Assembly (NCBI GenBank): GCA_902806595.1
Contig: CADCXC010000004.1
Coordinates: forward strand, 2,418,001 to 2,482,000
Reading direction: 5' to 3'
DNA from: Pyrenopolyporus hunteri
Lineage: Eukaryota > Ascomycota > Sordariomycetes > Xylariales > Hypoxylaceae
Length of the DNA stretch: 64,000 bases
In this document: positions 13,107 to 24,285 of the stretch, piece by piece
Layout: the number at the start of each line of letters is the position of its first letter
How positions within the stretch are numbered: position 1 is the first letter of the stretch
Made by a program: the position numbers and the translations under genes
Notes under the pieces: model-generated
Database searches by the model: none
Told to the model about the DNA's origin: nothing
What the model saw: only the letters and a program-made list of their open reading frames with translations

Positions 13107-14516
13107 CTTCGCAATGTCTACATCTACGTAACCAAATCCGACGCTACCACCGTCGACGGCTGTTGCCGACGTAGTGGCTGAGGTGGCGCTCGAGCCGTTT
13201 TCGTCGACGTTCGGAATACGAGGGGAAAAAGTAAATGAATACATAAATGAATGAATAACGCTGGCTGGCCAGGTATATGTATTGCTGCCGACCCCTTAAC
13301 CCTACGTGAGCAACTATAAGCCAAGAGGAGCGCCCAGCTCGAAAGATGGCCCCGTGAGGAATTTTATTTGGAGTACGGCGTTGATTGTGAATGGATTGGG
13401 TAGGTCGACTGTTGACTAAATAACTGTCGAGGAGTCTTATTAGTTCTACATTAAATATAGGTAGGTAACTACCCGATAATAACTAATTGACGCGGAATTG
13501 CTAAACTACCAGGTAGCTAACTTAACTAAACTTATGACCGGTCGAATGCTTCGTAGGGATAATTTTAAGACGTTGGGTGACAGAGTTTGGGTAGTCGTAA
13601 CTTGTCTCGAGCTACGTATGTGCCTATCTAGCTAGGTAATATTCGTGAAAGAGTGGAAGCGCATTAGGTACGGCTAGTCTTTAACTTCGGCCGCTGTCTT
13701 CCACGTCACCCATTTTTCGTGTAGTACTCAGGCCGTGTCTTCGGGAATGTGACACTGGCGCCGCGGATTCTTAGGATCCCATATAAGCTCAAGTATAGTA
13801 GACTCGTCGGCACGTAGGGATCAATGTTCGAAATTCAGAGTTGTTTTAATGAGTAGGTCCATAATCATAATACATAACCCAGGCGCGTTCGGATTTAATG
13901 CTTGCTTTCTGATTCTTGCAATGACAGCAATTCACTTCGGACAACTATAGCGTGATTTGAGACTTTTAGGGAATTTGATTCATGGTATTTCTGCATGAAA
14001 ACACCGTCACTGAGATCAGAGCGACATAATTTCGCCGAAAACAGCGTTGCTGGCTTTTTAAAAACTATCGACTAACGCCGGGAGATGGTCCCGGCGGTAT
14101 AATACTAGCTAAATGCACCTATCCCAGGTGGCGAGTTTATACCCGACTCTCCGCGATCGACCGCCTATAAATACAGGTAGAAGAGTACTAGGTAGGTTAA
14201 GACATTAGGTATACGATCCCACCGGTCCTCCAGCGGGGATAGTGTTCGAGTATTACACAAAAAGGGGACAGTCGGGTTCGACTGGCCAAATATACAGTAC
14301 GTCAGGTTACAAACGGTAAACCAACAGTGAATTTTTAATACAAACGCCTCGCGCTGAGTCCATGGGGGGCATTCCGCCACACCCAATGTTCTTCAGATGC
14401 CTGATTCCCGTAAATGCAACAGAATAATCAAAATAGTATATAGAATAGGCCGTTGTTGACATTCAAGGAATCGTGATACGTAGAGGCGTGATTTCTCAGG
14501 GCCTAGTCAGCACAGT
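12418..14516. other. Intergenic with A27 tract
   Basis: No gene seen. It contains a short (CTAT)n run near 12443-12462 and a pure run of 27 A at 13080-13106, plus scattered TAGGTA words near 13455 and 13620. Part of the right edge will be the 3' untranslated region of the coiled-coil gene. Confidence 0.65.
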
Positions 14517-17500
14517 CTACGATTGCAGCTGCTTGAAGCGGCTCTCGAAGGCTTTCACCCTTTCGGCCTGGAGCTCTCTTTCGAGTTTTCGTGTTTGGCT
14601 GATGGCTGCCTCGCGCTCTTCCTGCAGATTGAGGACCTCGATCTGAGCAATATTCATCCGGCTAACGACCTGCTCCATCTCGGAGTCTGCGTCGGCTAGC
14701 GCATTTTCGAGCTCGGCGATACGAGCGCGAAGGTTGTCAACTTGGGACTCCTCGGACACGTTCATGGCCGGTCCGGATCGTGTAGAGCTCAGACGGGGAG
14801 TCCGAGCGCCCGGCGCCGAGAACAGAGGGGACATCGGAGACTTCGGCGGGAACGTGCGAGGAGAGCGCATGCTATCACGTATACGTTTGAGCTTCTCGTT
14901 GTGGCTGGTTTTAAGATTAGCCATCTCTTCCTCATGGCGCGTGAGTCGATCCTCGGAGGCGTTCTGCGCCGCCTCCAGCTTCTCCTCTAGGTTCCGGAGA
15001 TGAGCTTGCATCGTGGTAATACGATCCTTGTTGGCCTTTTGCTCGGCCTCGCCACGTGCCACGGTATCCGAGATCCGTTGGCGGAGGGTCTGGTTAGTAG
15101 CTAGCTGCTGACGGACCTGAACGGCTAGCTCCTCGACACGACGTGCCGACTCGCTCAGTTCGTCAGCAAGTGCCTTTTCGGATTCAAGATAGACTCGCTC
15201 GCCGGCCTTGAGGGCCTCAAGCTGCTCTCTATAAGATGCCGCTTCCTGAACAGCGATATCGCGCTGAGAAATTGTTACTGAAAGAGTCTGCTCGAGCTTC
15301 TCCATCGAGAGCTTCGTTAGCTCGTCTTGTGAAGTACTGGCCTCCAACTTCTTGATACGGTCGAGAGACTCGCCATATGCTTTTTGGAGATCCTGGTAAG
15401 CGACCGTTAGGGAATCTGATGTAACAGGAGCCAATTTGTCGCTCCCGCTGAGACGTGCGAGGGAAGGCGGAATAAGAATATCCTTCTCGTTAAGCAGGCT
15501 CCTGAGCGACGCTATCTCCTGTTCGGCTCGGTCAAGATCCATCTTAAGCCCTCCGAGTCCTTTCTCAACCTGCCACTTTTGCTCGAGCGCCTCATCAGCT
15601 CTCCGACGTAGAGTGTTGATCTCAGCTCGGAGGTTGGATATTTCCCTCTGGAAGCCGGCTTTCTGGGGCGACTCGGTTAGAAGTCTATCGCGCTCCATCT
15701 CAAGGGCTCGGATCCTCTTCTGGTTTTCCCGATTCTGGAGTTCCTGTCTCTCCAAGAGGTTCTTTAGGGCTCTGTGTAGAGCATCTCGCTGCTCTTCAAC
15801 GTCCTTGAGCCGTTCTGATAGTTGATCTCGGGGTTCCGGGGCCTTGACCGACTTAGATCTCGATAAGCCGGATGAGGGCCTTGGAGCCCTGAAGGACGAG
15901 AGAGGACCGGTCAATGAGTTGGATCGCGACAACCGGGATCCGGCAGATCCACCTTCTTCCGAGATAGTGCTCATCGGGTTAGATTGCATCTGTTTCAGCG
16001 TCGTATTTTCAACCTTCAGTGTCTGAAGTTCCTGCTGCATCTTTGACGATTCGTACGACATCTTCTCCAGCTCTGCTGCTTGCGCCTCGAGACCTTCTAC
16101 GCGGGCCCGGAGTTGGGGGACGACCTCGTCGCGTAGATTGTCACGCTGGTTAGAAGCATTTTGGAGTTCGCTTTTGAGTGCTGTAAGCAAGTCCTCGAAA
16201 TTATCTTTGACTTGGCGCTCCTCATTAAGCTTACGTCGTAGGGTTTCGCAGGTGCTTTCTAGTTCCTTGACACGCCCACTAGTATCAACGCTGTTAGCCT
16301 TCACAAGGTCGATTTGGGATGCCCTCTCCGAGAGGTCCCTGATCTGTTCATCGAGCTGGTGCCTTCTGGACCTTTCATCCTGGAGCTTGTTGGTCAGCTC
16401 GAGCCTGATCTGGGCCTTCTCTTGCTCCGATCTCCTTTGGATCTTCTCAATCTCTTCCCTCGATTGATCGTATTCGCTCAATTTAGCAGAACTATATCCC
16501 GAATCAGAGAAGTAGTCGCTGGTCCTCTTGTTTCCATTGGTCGTCGGGTTGTCCCTCTCCGCTTGTAATCTATCAACCAAATCTTCCAAGTCTATCTCAC
16601 GCCGAATTGACGCTGCCAATTCGGCCGAGATGGCCTTTAACTCGTCTTCCATCTCTTCGATTTCAAAAGCCGCCGGTAACGTAGCGGTTGGTGGTGTTGC
16701 AAGGTAAGATTCGCAATATTCCCTCGAATTTGGGGATCCAAACAGTCCCTTGGGGGCGTCGAGTAATGATTGTGGTCCGATTGTAGTAGCTGGCGATGCA
16801 TCGGCATTACTTGTCGCCTTTGAGAAGTTGAATGGCGATGGAATAGGCGAATAACCTTTGTCCGAAGTCTCTGTATTCGAAGGCGAAGCGGCCCAGCCAA
16901 AGAACGACCCTAGCTTTGACGAGCCTGGCGACTTGGGCAGTGGTTTGTCGGTATTAGGCGTCTTTATGTCGTAGCTGTCACTTCTTGATTTGAATGACGA
17001 GTCGGTCGGCTTGAGATTTAGCTGTGGGGGTGTAGCTTTTCTGGTGACATGCAACGACATAGTATCAGAACGATTAGAATTATGATTAGAATTATACGAC
17101 GAATCCGAGTTATATCCGTCGAGAATGTGCCGACTTAGCGCGTCGTCGTCGTCTTCTTCGTCGTTGTCGCTAAAGAAGTCGTCATAGGCGCTCCGTTCCT
17201 GGTGTTGCGACAAGTCGGTGTTGTCGTGTTTTTGAGGAGTAGCAGGGCTGCTAGCTCGAGAACTTGGACGCTCGATTTCACCCGCTGTGACAGCCGGGCC
17301 GGAGTCGATAGAAGCTAGCGAATGACGAGCTTCGGATGTTGTCCTGGATAAATTCGATGATTAATTAGCAACAATGAACCTATGATATTTGTTAAATTGT
17401 AGATCAATGGCCCTGACGTACCCTTGGTTGCCCTGGATCAATAGGATATCGTAGGGTGACTCCAATCCAGGCTCAACTAGCGATCCTACTGGAGGGCGAG

Positions 17501-17912
17501 GAAACTCGTAGACGGTAGGACTATCGACTGAGAAGGAGCGCGAAAACCGGTGGTCTGGTTCAGGCAGGCCCTTTGCAAACGCGAGGTACTCTCCGGAGGA
17601 ATACCTAGTGGCAATTGATGACGCGGTTGACGACAGCGGTTTGCGTCGAATAGACCGGATGGGTGGCGGGATGGCGGAACTGTCAATGACAAGCTTTTTC
17701 GAGTTTCTAGAAACGGGCTGGACGTGAACTGAGTCTAGGGGTTGCGATTGGTCTGGAAGGGAAGGAGATGGGTGCTCTTCGAAGTAAGACGTATCAGGTG
17801 AAGCATGGGAAGTCTCAGAGTTAGCCGTGAGGGAGGACCGGTGCGGGTGGTTTGGTATTATCTGGTCCGGCAGTGACTGAGGGACAGACATGGTGGCCGA
17901 TGATCTACCCAT
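14517..17912 (-). CDS. Large coiled-coil protein (annotated in fungi as M protein repeat-like)
   Basis: Two exons, 17912-17422 and 17343-14517, with a 78-bp GT-AG intron, give 1105 aa. An in-frame TAG lies directly before the ATG at 17912, so the start is that ATG or the next one seven codons on (17891). Residues 1 to about 380 are Ser/Pro-rich and probably disordered, with an acidic patch after residue 208 and a conserved-looking LGSFFGWA motif at 308-315. From about residue 389 to the end the protein is almost continuous heptad-type coiled coil, broken by a Ser-rich linker around 625-670 and another near 970-1010. Such proteins act as scaffolds or tethers. I recognise the architecture as one conserved across Pezizomycotina, but the name is a database habit rather than a tested function. 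A spindle-pole, septal or Golgi role is equally open. Confidence 0.85.
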
Positions 17913-20634
17913 CTACTCCCTTGTCCTATCATTCATAGCTAGGAGGAATGGGTGGAGAGTTACGAGCTGGGCCAAGAGATTATCGACTTGGTTTGCCAGA
18001 GTCGCTGGTAATGTTTCATTGAAACGATAGAGGAAGGCAATGTGAGCAACCCGGGCAAGCAATAGCTGACAGTCAGTCAGAAAAGAACGAGGGCGCACAA
18101 GAGTAGAAAGAACAAGAGGACCAGAATTCGTCTAGACCGGGGGGGTCGAACTGCTCGAAAGGGGCAAAGCGGCATGGGCCACGACAGGGGAGCGTCGCAG
18201 TCGGTCTTTTACCCATTATTAGCACATCGAAATGTCCAGGGGCATTGGGAGTATGGGAACGGATGGGGAAGCATAGACAGGCATAGGCGAGCATAGACAA
18301 CTATGTGGCTCCTGCGGAATGAGGCAGGCGCTTGAAAGCTGATAGATATCTCTTTAGCGCTGCAGCGATTCCCCAGCGCGTTCCCCTGGCTTGCCCAAGA
18401 TAGGCCTCGTCTGGTTCGGGTGGCTTGCTGAAGACGATTCTAGTGGCTGATATTATGATGAACCCCTGTCGACCTATCAACACACTTATTAGCATCCCGA
18501 GCTTGTAAGCCCTGTCGCGTCCATTTCCGTCCATTTTTGTCCATCCGCAATCTTAATTCCCTGTAGCCGAGCGGTATATCCCTCCGAGCGAGGCTAGCGA
18601 GCCCTGGGGGTCGAGGAATAACATATGCACGTATGTGTATTGTGCAGATGCATCTGCGGGGATAAAGTTGAGAGGAGGAATAATTTAGTTTAGAGGAGAA
18701 AAAGGAGGAGGAAGAGAGGAAGAGAAGGAGAGAGGAAGATGGCGCCAAGGACCCAGATCCTCCTGCATGTTCTCCCGGTCCTCCTGTATACTGCAGGTAC
18801 CAACCTGCATGCGACGGCATTTACGCAGGTATGTACCTGGTATGTACTATATGTATGTAGGTACCTATATAAATGGTCATAAATCTACGTACGTACGTTG
18901 TGTGGGGTGTCCGGTTCGCTTGGAGGCGCGTGGGCTGTAAGTAATCTCAACCCGCTTTCCCCTTTTGAGACGGCCAGATAAAGACAAGATCGATCTCTAC
19001 CACTTGATTGATTGACTCGTAGCGCGGCTAACCGGAAATTTCGCAATTCATGACCTCTTCCTCCAACCTATCGCCGAGTTGTTCGGATTGTTTTCCTTTC
19101 ACTTCTTGCAGTTATGTCTGTCATCAAGGAACCGCATAGCGCGCGGTAAGGTGTGGCGTTAGATAGAGAGGCGAAGCCGACTTATAGGTAGTCGACAGAT
19201 CATACTCCCTGGTATGTAACAGGGTCCTGCTATACACCGCATAGCAGGGAACCCTGACCTCATCAACTCAAGGACTCGTATATATATAAGCCTGACCCTG
19301 ACCGGAATTCCCTGATCACTAGGTTGAGCCTCAGAATCAACGGCACGCCGTATGTACAATACCTAGGCATGTACGGAGTGAGCACGTGTAGAAATTTCAC
19401 AACATGACACTCAGTACGTATGTCAACTTGTTGAATAATAGACTAGCGAAATTCCATCGCCATAAGGGCTACTCGCACGCGCGCCGCTCCACGGTCGTGA
19501 AAATTGATACCTAGGTATGTAGACGACGCAGGAGATGTAGGCCCTCGAAGATTAGTAGGTCCTGTATATAATTTGCAGTAGATCAGGGTCTTTCATTGCG
19601 AGGATTCAATTGTTAGCACTCTCTCAACCCTTGTGCCTATCAGTGGGACAAGTTTCCTATGTCAGGCAAGCGACCGAGACTACCAAGGTAGGTCGATTCG
19701 TAATCGTTTAACCCCATAACGACGATAGCATGAGATTGCCTGATGCCATTCTCAAAAGCGACAGTTAATCAATCGAGAGGCTTAGGCGTGAGTCCAAGGA
19801 AATTATTGGTGTGAATGGCGATCCACTACACAATTCCATTGCCTAGAATAAGTAGAAACGCTGGGAAAAAGGATGGCGATTGAAACAATTGGAGGGCACT
19901 GATTAAATGGCGTAACCAGAATTGACAAATCACATGTGTAGAATTCCGATCGGTTAAAAATAGTCTAGCGCGTCTGCGACGAGGTGATGTAAGTACCAGG
20001 TAGGTACTTACATATTGCACCGAAAGCTTAAGTCTAAACCAGAAACCCCAATTGGCTACGATGTACGGAATACGGCTATGTGGTAGTAGGTGCCTACCTC
20101 CGTACGTAGATGCGTACCCAGATGCGCAGGAAGAAGTTATAGGAGTGATCCTATCCATCAGCTTCAAAAAATAGTTGATATACTGCGTTCCTGTCATGTG
20201 GGCACCTGCAGAGCTTTACTACCAGTTGTTTAGCAAGTAAATCCTATACCTCCTAGAAGCAGTATGTATTCTATATATAGGTAGTGGTGGAAAATAAATC
20301 CGCTAGAACTCTCACAGCCCCCATGGAATTCGCTGCTGGAATAACCCTCGTGCCGTTGTGTGTTTCATCCAAATGGAAATAAAGAAAGGTTATTAAATTA
20401 AGAAGGAATTCGGAGTTCTAAAGTTATTATAAGTTTTCGTTAATTATATATATTACGTAATAGACGAATACGCGTAGAAAACGTAAAGCGGGGCTCAGCT
20501 CCATTAAATTAAAGGGCTACATTACTTAAGCCCCTACATTTAAGGCGAGGGTCCGGCACAACGTCGGCCACCACAACGGCAACAATATAGAACGCAAAAA
20601 CAGTTCGACAGTCACCAACATCTACCAATAACCA
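17913..20634. other. Intergenic, includes RIP-like patch
   Basis: The left part will be the promoter and 5' leader of the coiled-coil gene. I see no coding frame. It holds TAGGTA/TACCTA words near 18850, 19508 and 20000 and an AT-rich patch at 20390-20491 described separately. Confidence 0.6.
20390..20491. repeat. Short AT-rich patch with RIP-like signature
   Basis: In 20401-20490 eight of nine C residues are in CpG, while many G residues are not, the same pattern as the block at 1-5000. The word ATTAAATTAA occurs at both its left edge and just beyond its right edge (about 20513). It ends about 140 bp before the tRNA gene. It may be a relic of a mobile element, but there is too little sequence to identify one. 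Confidence 0.4.
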
Positions 20635-20770
20635 GCCCGGTTAGCTCAATCGGTAGAGCGTGAGACTCTTAATCTCAAGGTTGCGGGTAAGTTCACATCC
20701 ATCGGATTATCCGAGTATGTCTAATTCAGCAACTAACAACCATCAATAGGTTCGACCCCCGCATCGGGCT
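20635..20770 (+). tRNA. tRNA-Lys (anticodon CTT), T-arm split by a GT-AG insert
   Basis: The two parts, 20635-20686 and 20750-20770, join to a 73-nt tRNA with every arm paired. The acceptor is GCCCGGT with ATCGGGC (one G-T pair) and discriminator T. The D-arm is GCTC/GAGC, the anticodon stem is TGAGA/TCTCA around loop CTCTTAA, and the T-stem is GCGGG/CCCGC around TTCGACC. The anticodon CTT reads lysine AAG codons. There is no intron at the usual 37/38 position; the interruption lies between the fourth and fifth bases of the T-stem. The A box (TAGCTCAATCGG) is intact, and GGTTCGACCCC, the B box, is intact after the insert. A run of T lies at about 20815, inside a (CTTTTT)n-like tract suited to Pol III termination. 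The gene may be functional only if the insert is removed. Confidence 0.85.
20687..20749 (+). other. Spliceosomal-type intron (63 bp) inside the tRNA-Lys T-arm
   Basis: The insert starts GTAAGT (perfect 5' splice consensus), has ACTAAC at 20732-20737 as a branch-site match, and ends AATAG. It resembles the mRNA introns of this window in size and signals. Precise removal restores the tRNA. GGT flanks it on both sides, consistent with a 3-bp target duplication, so its exact ends are ambiguous by up to 3 bp. It contains a small hairpin, TCGGA with loop TTA and TCCGA (20702-20714). It lacks the position and stem context expected of a normal tRNA intron. Confidence 0.75.
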
Positions 20771-21666
20771 CAATTCCTGATGCTTCCCAGTCAACTGGGA
20801 AAAGCAACCCAAACTTTTTCCTTTTCTTTTTCTTTTTCTTTTTCCTTTCCCCCTTCCTTTATGGCGATCTTCTTTCTCTTTTCGTTTTTCCTTTGGCCTC
20901 CCTCCCATTTGTTTTTTTTATATCAAAGAGATCTTTTCCTGTCTCGTTCGTGCGGTCCAGGCTTTTTCTGGTGAAGACAGTTTGGTCCAGCAAGGCGCTG
21001 ACTCTTTCTTTGGTATTACGTATGTGCCTTGCCTTGCCGTGCTTTTTTTTCTTCTTGTCTTTCTTTCTGTCCTGGGAGGTATTCCGCTTACGGGCCCTCT
21101 GTGTGACGCAGACGGTTCAATGATCTTCATGTCATCCTCCCGGAGTTACATTCAACCCACCATCACACAAGCGAAACGCTCTGATTCATACAGCTGTGGT
21201 GCGACGTCACTGTCGTGCTTATCCGACCCTCAACTGGATTCTGTGTTTTATGTGGATGACCGAGCGTACTCCTACCACGCCTACAGAATCCAGTCTCGGC
21301 TGCTAACAGGCCGGAGTCCAAGAAATTGCCATCCCGAAGGCCAGCTGGTGGCAGGTAGCACGAATCCCCTTATTATGCTTTGCATGTCAAGGTAGAATAC
21401 GCGCTCGGTGTTAGGAGAACCATCCCGTCATGTAGGTTCTCGTTTTCGTATGCATATGGAGGCGCTGTGAGTCTATCGCCGGCAACGAGATAAGGTGATG
21501 GCAGGGGCTTTACAAATTGTGTACACCCGTAGATGCGAAACGCTGTTTCTGCATAGACGGACTCGCTAGAGTATATGCAACCTTATGGTAAACCAATGCC
21601 TCTTTTCCCAATATCCCAGCCGTCCCGCACATCCCGAACGCCGATGCTATGCATTACATTCAGCTC
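20771..21666. other. Intergenic with pyrimidine tract
   Basis: A long C/T tract, mostly CTTTTT units, spans about 20812-20930 just downstream of the tRNA gene. No coding frame is convincing. The right end is the 3' flank of the MFS gene. Confidence 0.6.
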
Positions 21667-23427
21667 TTACAAATCCTCTTCAAACACGCTGTTCCTACTC
21701 CATCTATTTGCCGCCCTGATTCGCTTCCCAAAGAAATAGAACACGAAAGGCACAGGGATGAGCAAGCATGCGAACCCCGCGAAGATGCTCGATCCCGGCC
21801 CAACTCCGATGTTGTGGTACAGCGGCGTGACGACGAGTGGAAACGCAGCAGCAAAACAACTTCTCATGAAAGTTTTCGCCGCCACAGCGCTTGCTGCGTA
21901 CATCTGGAAGGTGTCCACGAGGTAGTTGAGCGCCGCCTGGAATATGGTGTTGAAGCCGCACCCGGACATGTAGAGCCCGATAACCGGTGCTATCCAGGGC
22001 GCTACGGCCGGATCTGCTGTCCAACCTGTGATGAACTGACCTGACGCAAAAAGTACGGAGCCAAGCATCATCGGCGGGAGCCTCTTCTCAGGAACTGGCC
22101 TATCGCCCACTGCGTGGTAGGCCTTGTTGTAATATAGCTGGTTAGACATGTTAATAAGGGCACCGGTCAGCGAGTCGAGGCAGATAGCCAAGAACGGCAG
22201 CTCGCTCGACACCAGGGACCAGCCCCTAATCTCTCCGAATATGATGGGCACAGCGCCAAGTTGCATGTAGAGGATGCCGTAGCAGAAGCTGGCGTAAAGC
22301 GCGATGAGGAAGCAGATGGGCGTGCAGAGCAGCTGCAGCGGGCGGATGAGAAACTTCTTTGCGAGCTCGACGACGCTAACGTCCCACTCCTCGAACTTGG
22401 CGTGTAGTGCCCAGTTTCCCGTCTCGAGCCGCAGCCGCCGCGCCTTCGCAACCAGGAGCCGCGGCGGGTACGACTCATCGATGAATATTACGGCGAGGAT
22501 TAACACGGCTGATTGCAGCATCCCCGTCGTGTACTCGGTCCAGCGCCACCCGAGGCTCGGTTGCGCCACGACGGCAGCCGACACGATGGGCCCCACGGTT
22601 GGGCCGCCAACAACAGCCATAGCGTAGCCAGCCATAGCAATGCCGCGGTACGCCGGCGAGAAGAGGTCGCCCAGAACGCCGCCAGTATTCGTCACGGGCG
22701 CGGAGGCGAATATAGCGCCCCAGAATCGCGTCAACATGAGCGTCTGGAAGTCCTTAGAGACAGCCGATCCGAACGAGAAGCAGATGGACACGAACATGGG
22801 CGTCAGCACCGCGACCCGGCGGCCGTAGACCTCCGAAAGCGGCGCCCAGAGCATGGGCCCGATGCCGAAGCCGAGGAGGAAGAGCGTCGTGCCCAGCGTC
22901 GCGACTTGCCGACCGACGCCGAACTCCTGCGCGATCTGCGCCGTGCCGGCGGAGTAGGACGACGACGCCCAGGTCGCGGTCATGGTGACCAGGCCGTAGA
23001 GCAGCGTCGTGATGACCTTCTTATGCCGCGGCCAGTTCAGCGGACGGTAGGGGTCGTCGGGCCCGTCGAAGTCGACGAGGCATTCGTGCCCCGTCTTCTG
23101 CTTCGCGAGCGGGTGCGTGAACGGCGGCACGGCGGGCCGGGAACGTATCCGCGACAGCGCGGTGTCCCGCCTAGATATGGTCCGCGAGAGCGACCTCGGC
23201 GGCCCGTCCGGCGCGTCCCGACCGCTTGCGCGTGTTTGCGACGGATGGGTGTCTAGCGTACATGGTCGATGGCCATCGTGGTATTTCTCGTTCAGAGGAC
23301 ACTCGCAACCAAACGATCCGGAGCCGGGCTCTGTTGCGGGAGAATCCGCTTCTGGAATTGGCGCCCTCGAAGAACGTCGCCGCGAACGCGAGCGCTCTGT
23401 GTCGTCCTCGTCGTCGAGGATGGTCAT
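21667..23427 (-). CDS. MFS transporter, drug:H+ antiporter (DHA1/polyamine-fluconazole) type
   Basis: An intact intronless frame of 586 aa, strongly GC-rich at third positions. Residues 1 to about 115 are a polar, Arg/Ser-rich cytoplasmic N-terminus, ending in the DGPDDPYRPLNWP motif typical of this fungal subfamily. Twelve membrane helices follow, with the first inter-helix signature as LSEVYGRR and a central cytoplasmic loop rich in Arg (KARRLRLETGN). The C-terminus has FFGKRIRA followed by an acidic tail. Family members export drugs, polyamines or metabolites from the plasma membrane by proton antiport; the substrate is unknown. A second transporter of the same broad type lies upstream on the same strand (24286-25944), but the two differ in exon structure and sequence, so this is not a recent tandem copy. 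Confidence 0.92.
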   Translation of the reverse strand: MTILDDEDDTERSRSRRRSSRAPIPEADSPATEPGSGSFGCECPLNEKYHDGHRPCTLDTHPSQTRASGRDAPDGPPRSLSRTISRRDTALSRIRSRPAVPPFTHPLAKQKTGHECLVDFDGPDDPYRPLNWPRHKKVITTLLYGLVTMTATWASSSYSAGTAQIAQEFGVGRQVATLGTTLFLLGFGIGPMLWAPLSEVYGRRVAVLTPMFVSICFSFGSAVSKDFQTLMLTRFWGAIFASAPVTNTGGVLGDLFSPAYRGIAMAGYAMAVVGGPTVGPIVSAAVVAQPSLGWRWTEYTTGMLQSAVLILAVIFIDESYPPRLLVAKARRLRLETGNWALHAKFEEWDVSVVELAKKFLIRPLQLLCTPICFLIALYASFCYGILYMQLGAVPIIFGEIRGWSLVSSELPFLAICLDSLTGALINMSNQLYYNKAYHAVGDRPVPEKRLPPMMLGSVLFASGQFITGWTADPAVAPWIAPVIGLYMSGCGFNTIFQAALNYLVDTFQMYAASAVAAKTFMRSCFAAAFPLVVTPLYHNIGVGPGSSIFAGFACLLIPVPFVFYFFGKRIRAANRWSRNSVFEEDL

Positions 23428-24285
23428 GGTTTATCCTCAAACCTAAAAGTGCCCGGAAAAAGGAAATTTAAGAACATGCATATGAACAGGATAAACCTGT
23501 ATCCTAACTTTAAGCTAATCAATGGCGTCGTTTAGGTAATAGGCAAATAAACGAGATAGTTTACATCATAGTCGGATCCCTAGAACCGAAGGCGAAAAGT
23601 TATAATAGTAGTAGTGGTTGGAGCAAAAGTTCCTAGTCCAATGACGTATATATCATCCAGGGACACTCAAGACCCTGGCTTAGTGACCTTGGGGGTAAAA
23701 CTCGACTCGAGCAGAAGAGCCTAACTGCTACCTAATGCCCCTAAAGGGAATAATAATTGCCCTGGTGCATGTAGATATCTATAGGTATTGCTTATATGTG
23801 ACTGAGAAGCCATCCAACCAGCAAACAACACCCGAGGGACCAGGTTAGATACCCTCCGGTCCCCGCTCCGGCCAAGCCCGCTTCCGAATCTCCTGATTAT
23901 TCCCGAAGACTTCAAGCTTGTCGGCTTCATTCGCAGAATTTGATGTAGCATTCCGAAACCGGTCCTGCTGGGTGGCATACGAATATAGTGATTAAAATAG
24001 CGAGGTCTATAATAATAAACACCAACAGTTTTTATAAATGAAGATGCGAATGGTAGAACCATAGATCGACCTATATTTCAAGAAGGTAAGATATCATCCA
24101 GATCACACTATAGTTTTGCTCCGTCGAAAATAAACAGGACCAGAACTTTTATTTCTTCTTCCCTGATGCCATTCCTAACTAGATACATTACGCATACACA
24201 TTACGTCTTTCTTTCTTTCTTTCTATATTCTATCATATCCCAATACAAATCCAATACACCTAAACCGAATATAAGCGGGGGGGTA
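23428..24285. other. Intergenic between two MFS genes
   Basis: This is the promoter of the left transporter and the 3' flank of the right one. A (CTTT)n run lies at about 24203-24223. No gene seen. Confidence 0.65.

Noticed and set aside
20662..20682. A standard anticodon-loop tRNA intron
   Set aside because: The anticodon stem and 7-base loop CTCTTAA are continuous; the only interruption is in the T-arm.
22513..23256. A 247-codon + strand frame opposite the first MFS gene
   Set aside because: It is a shadow of the GC-rich third positions of the real minus-strand gene; its translation is Arg/Gly-rich and matches nothing.
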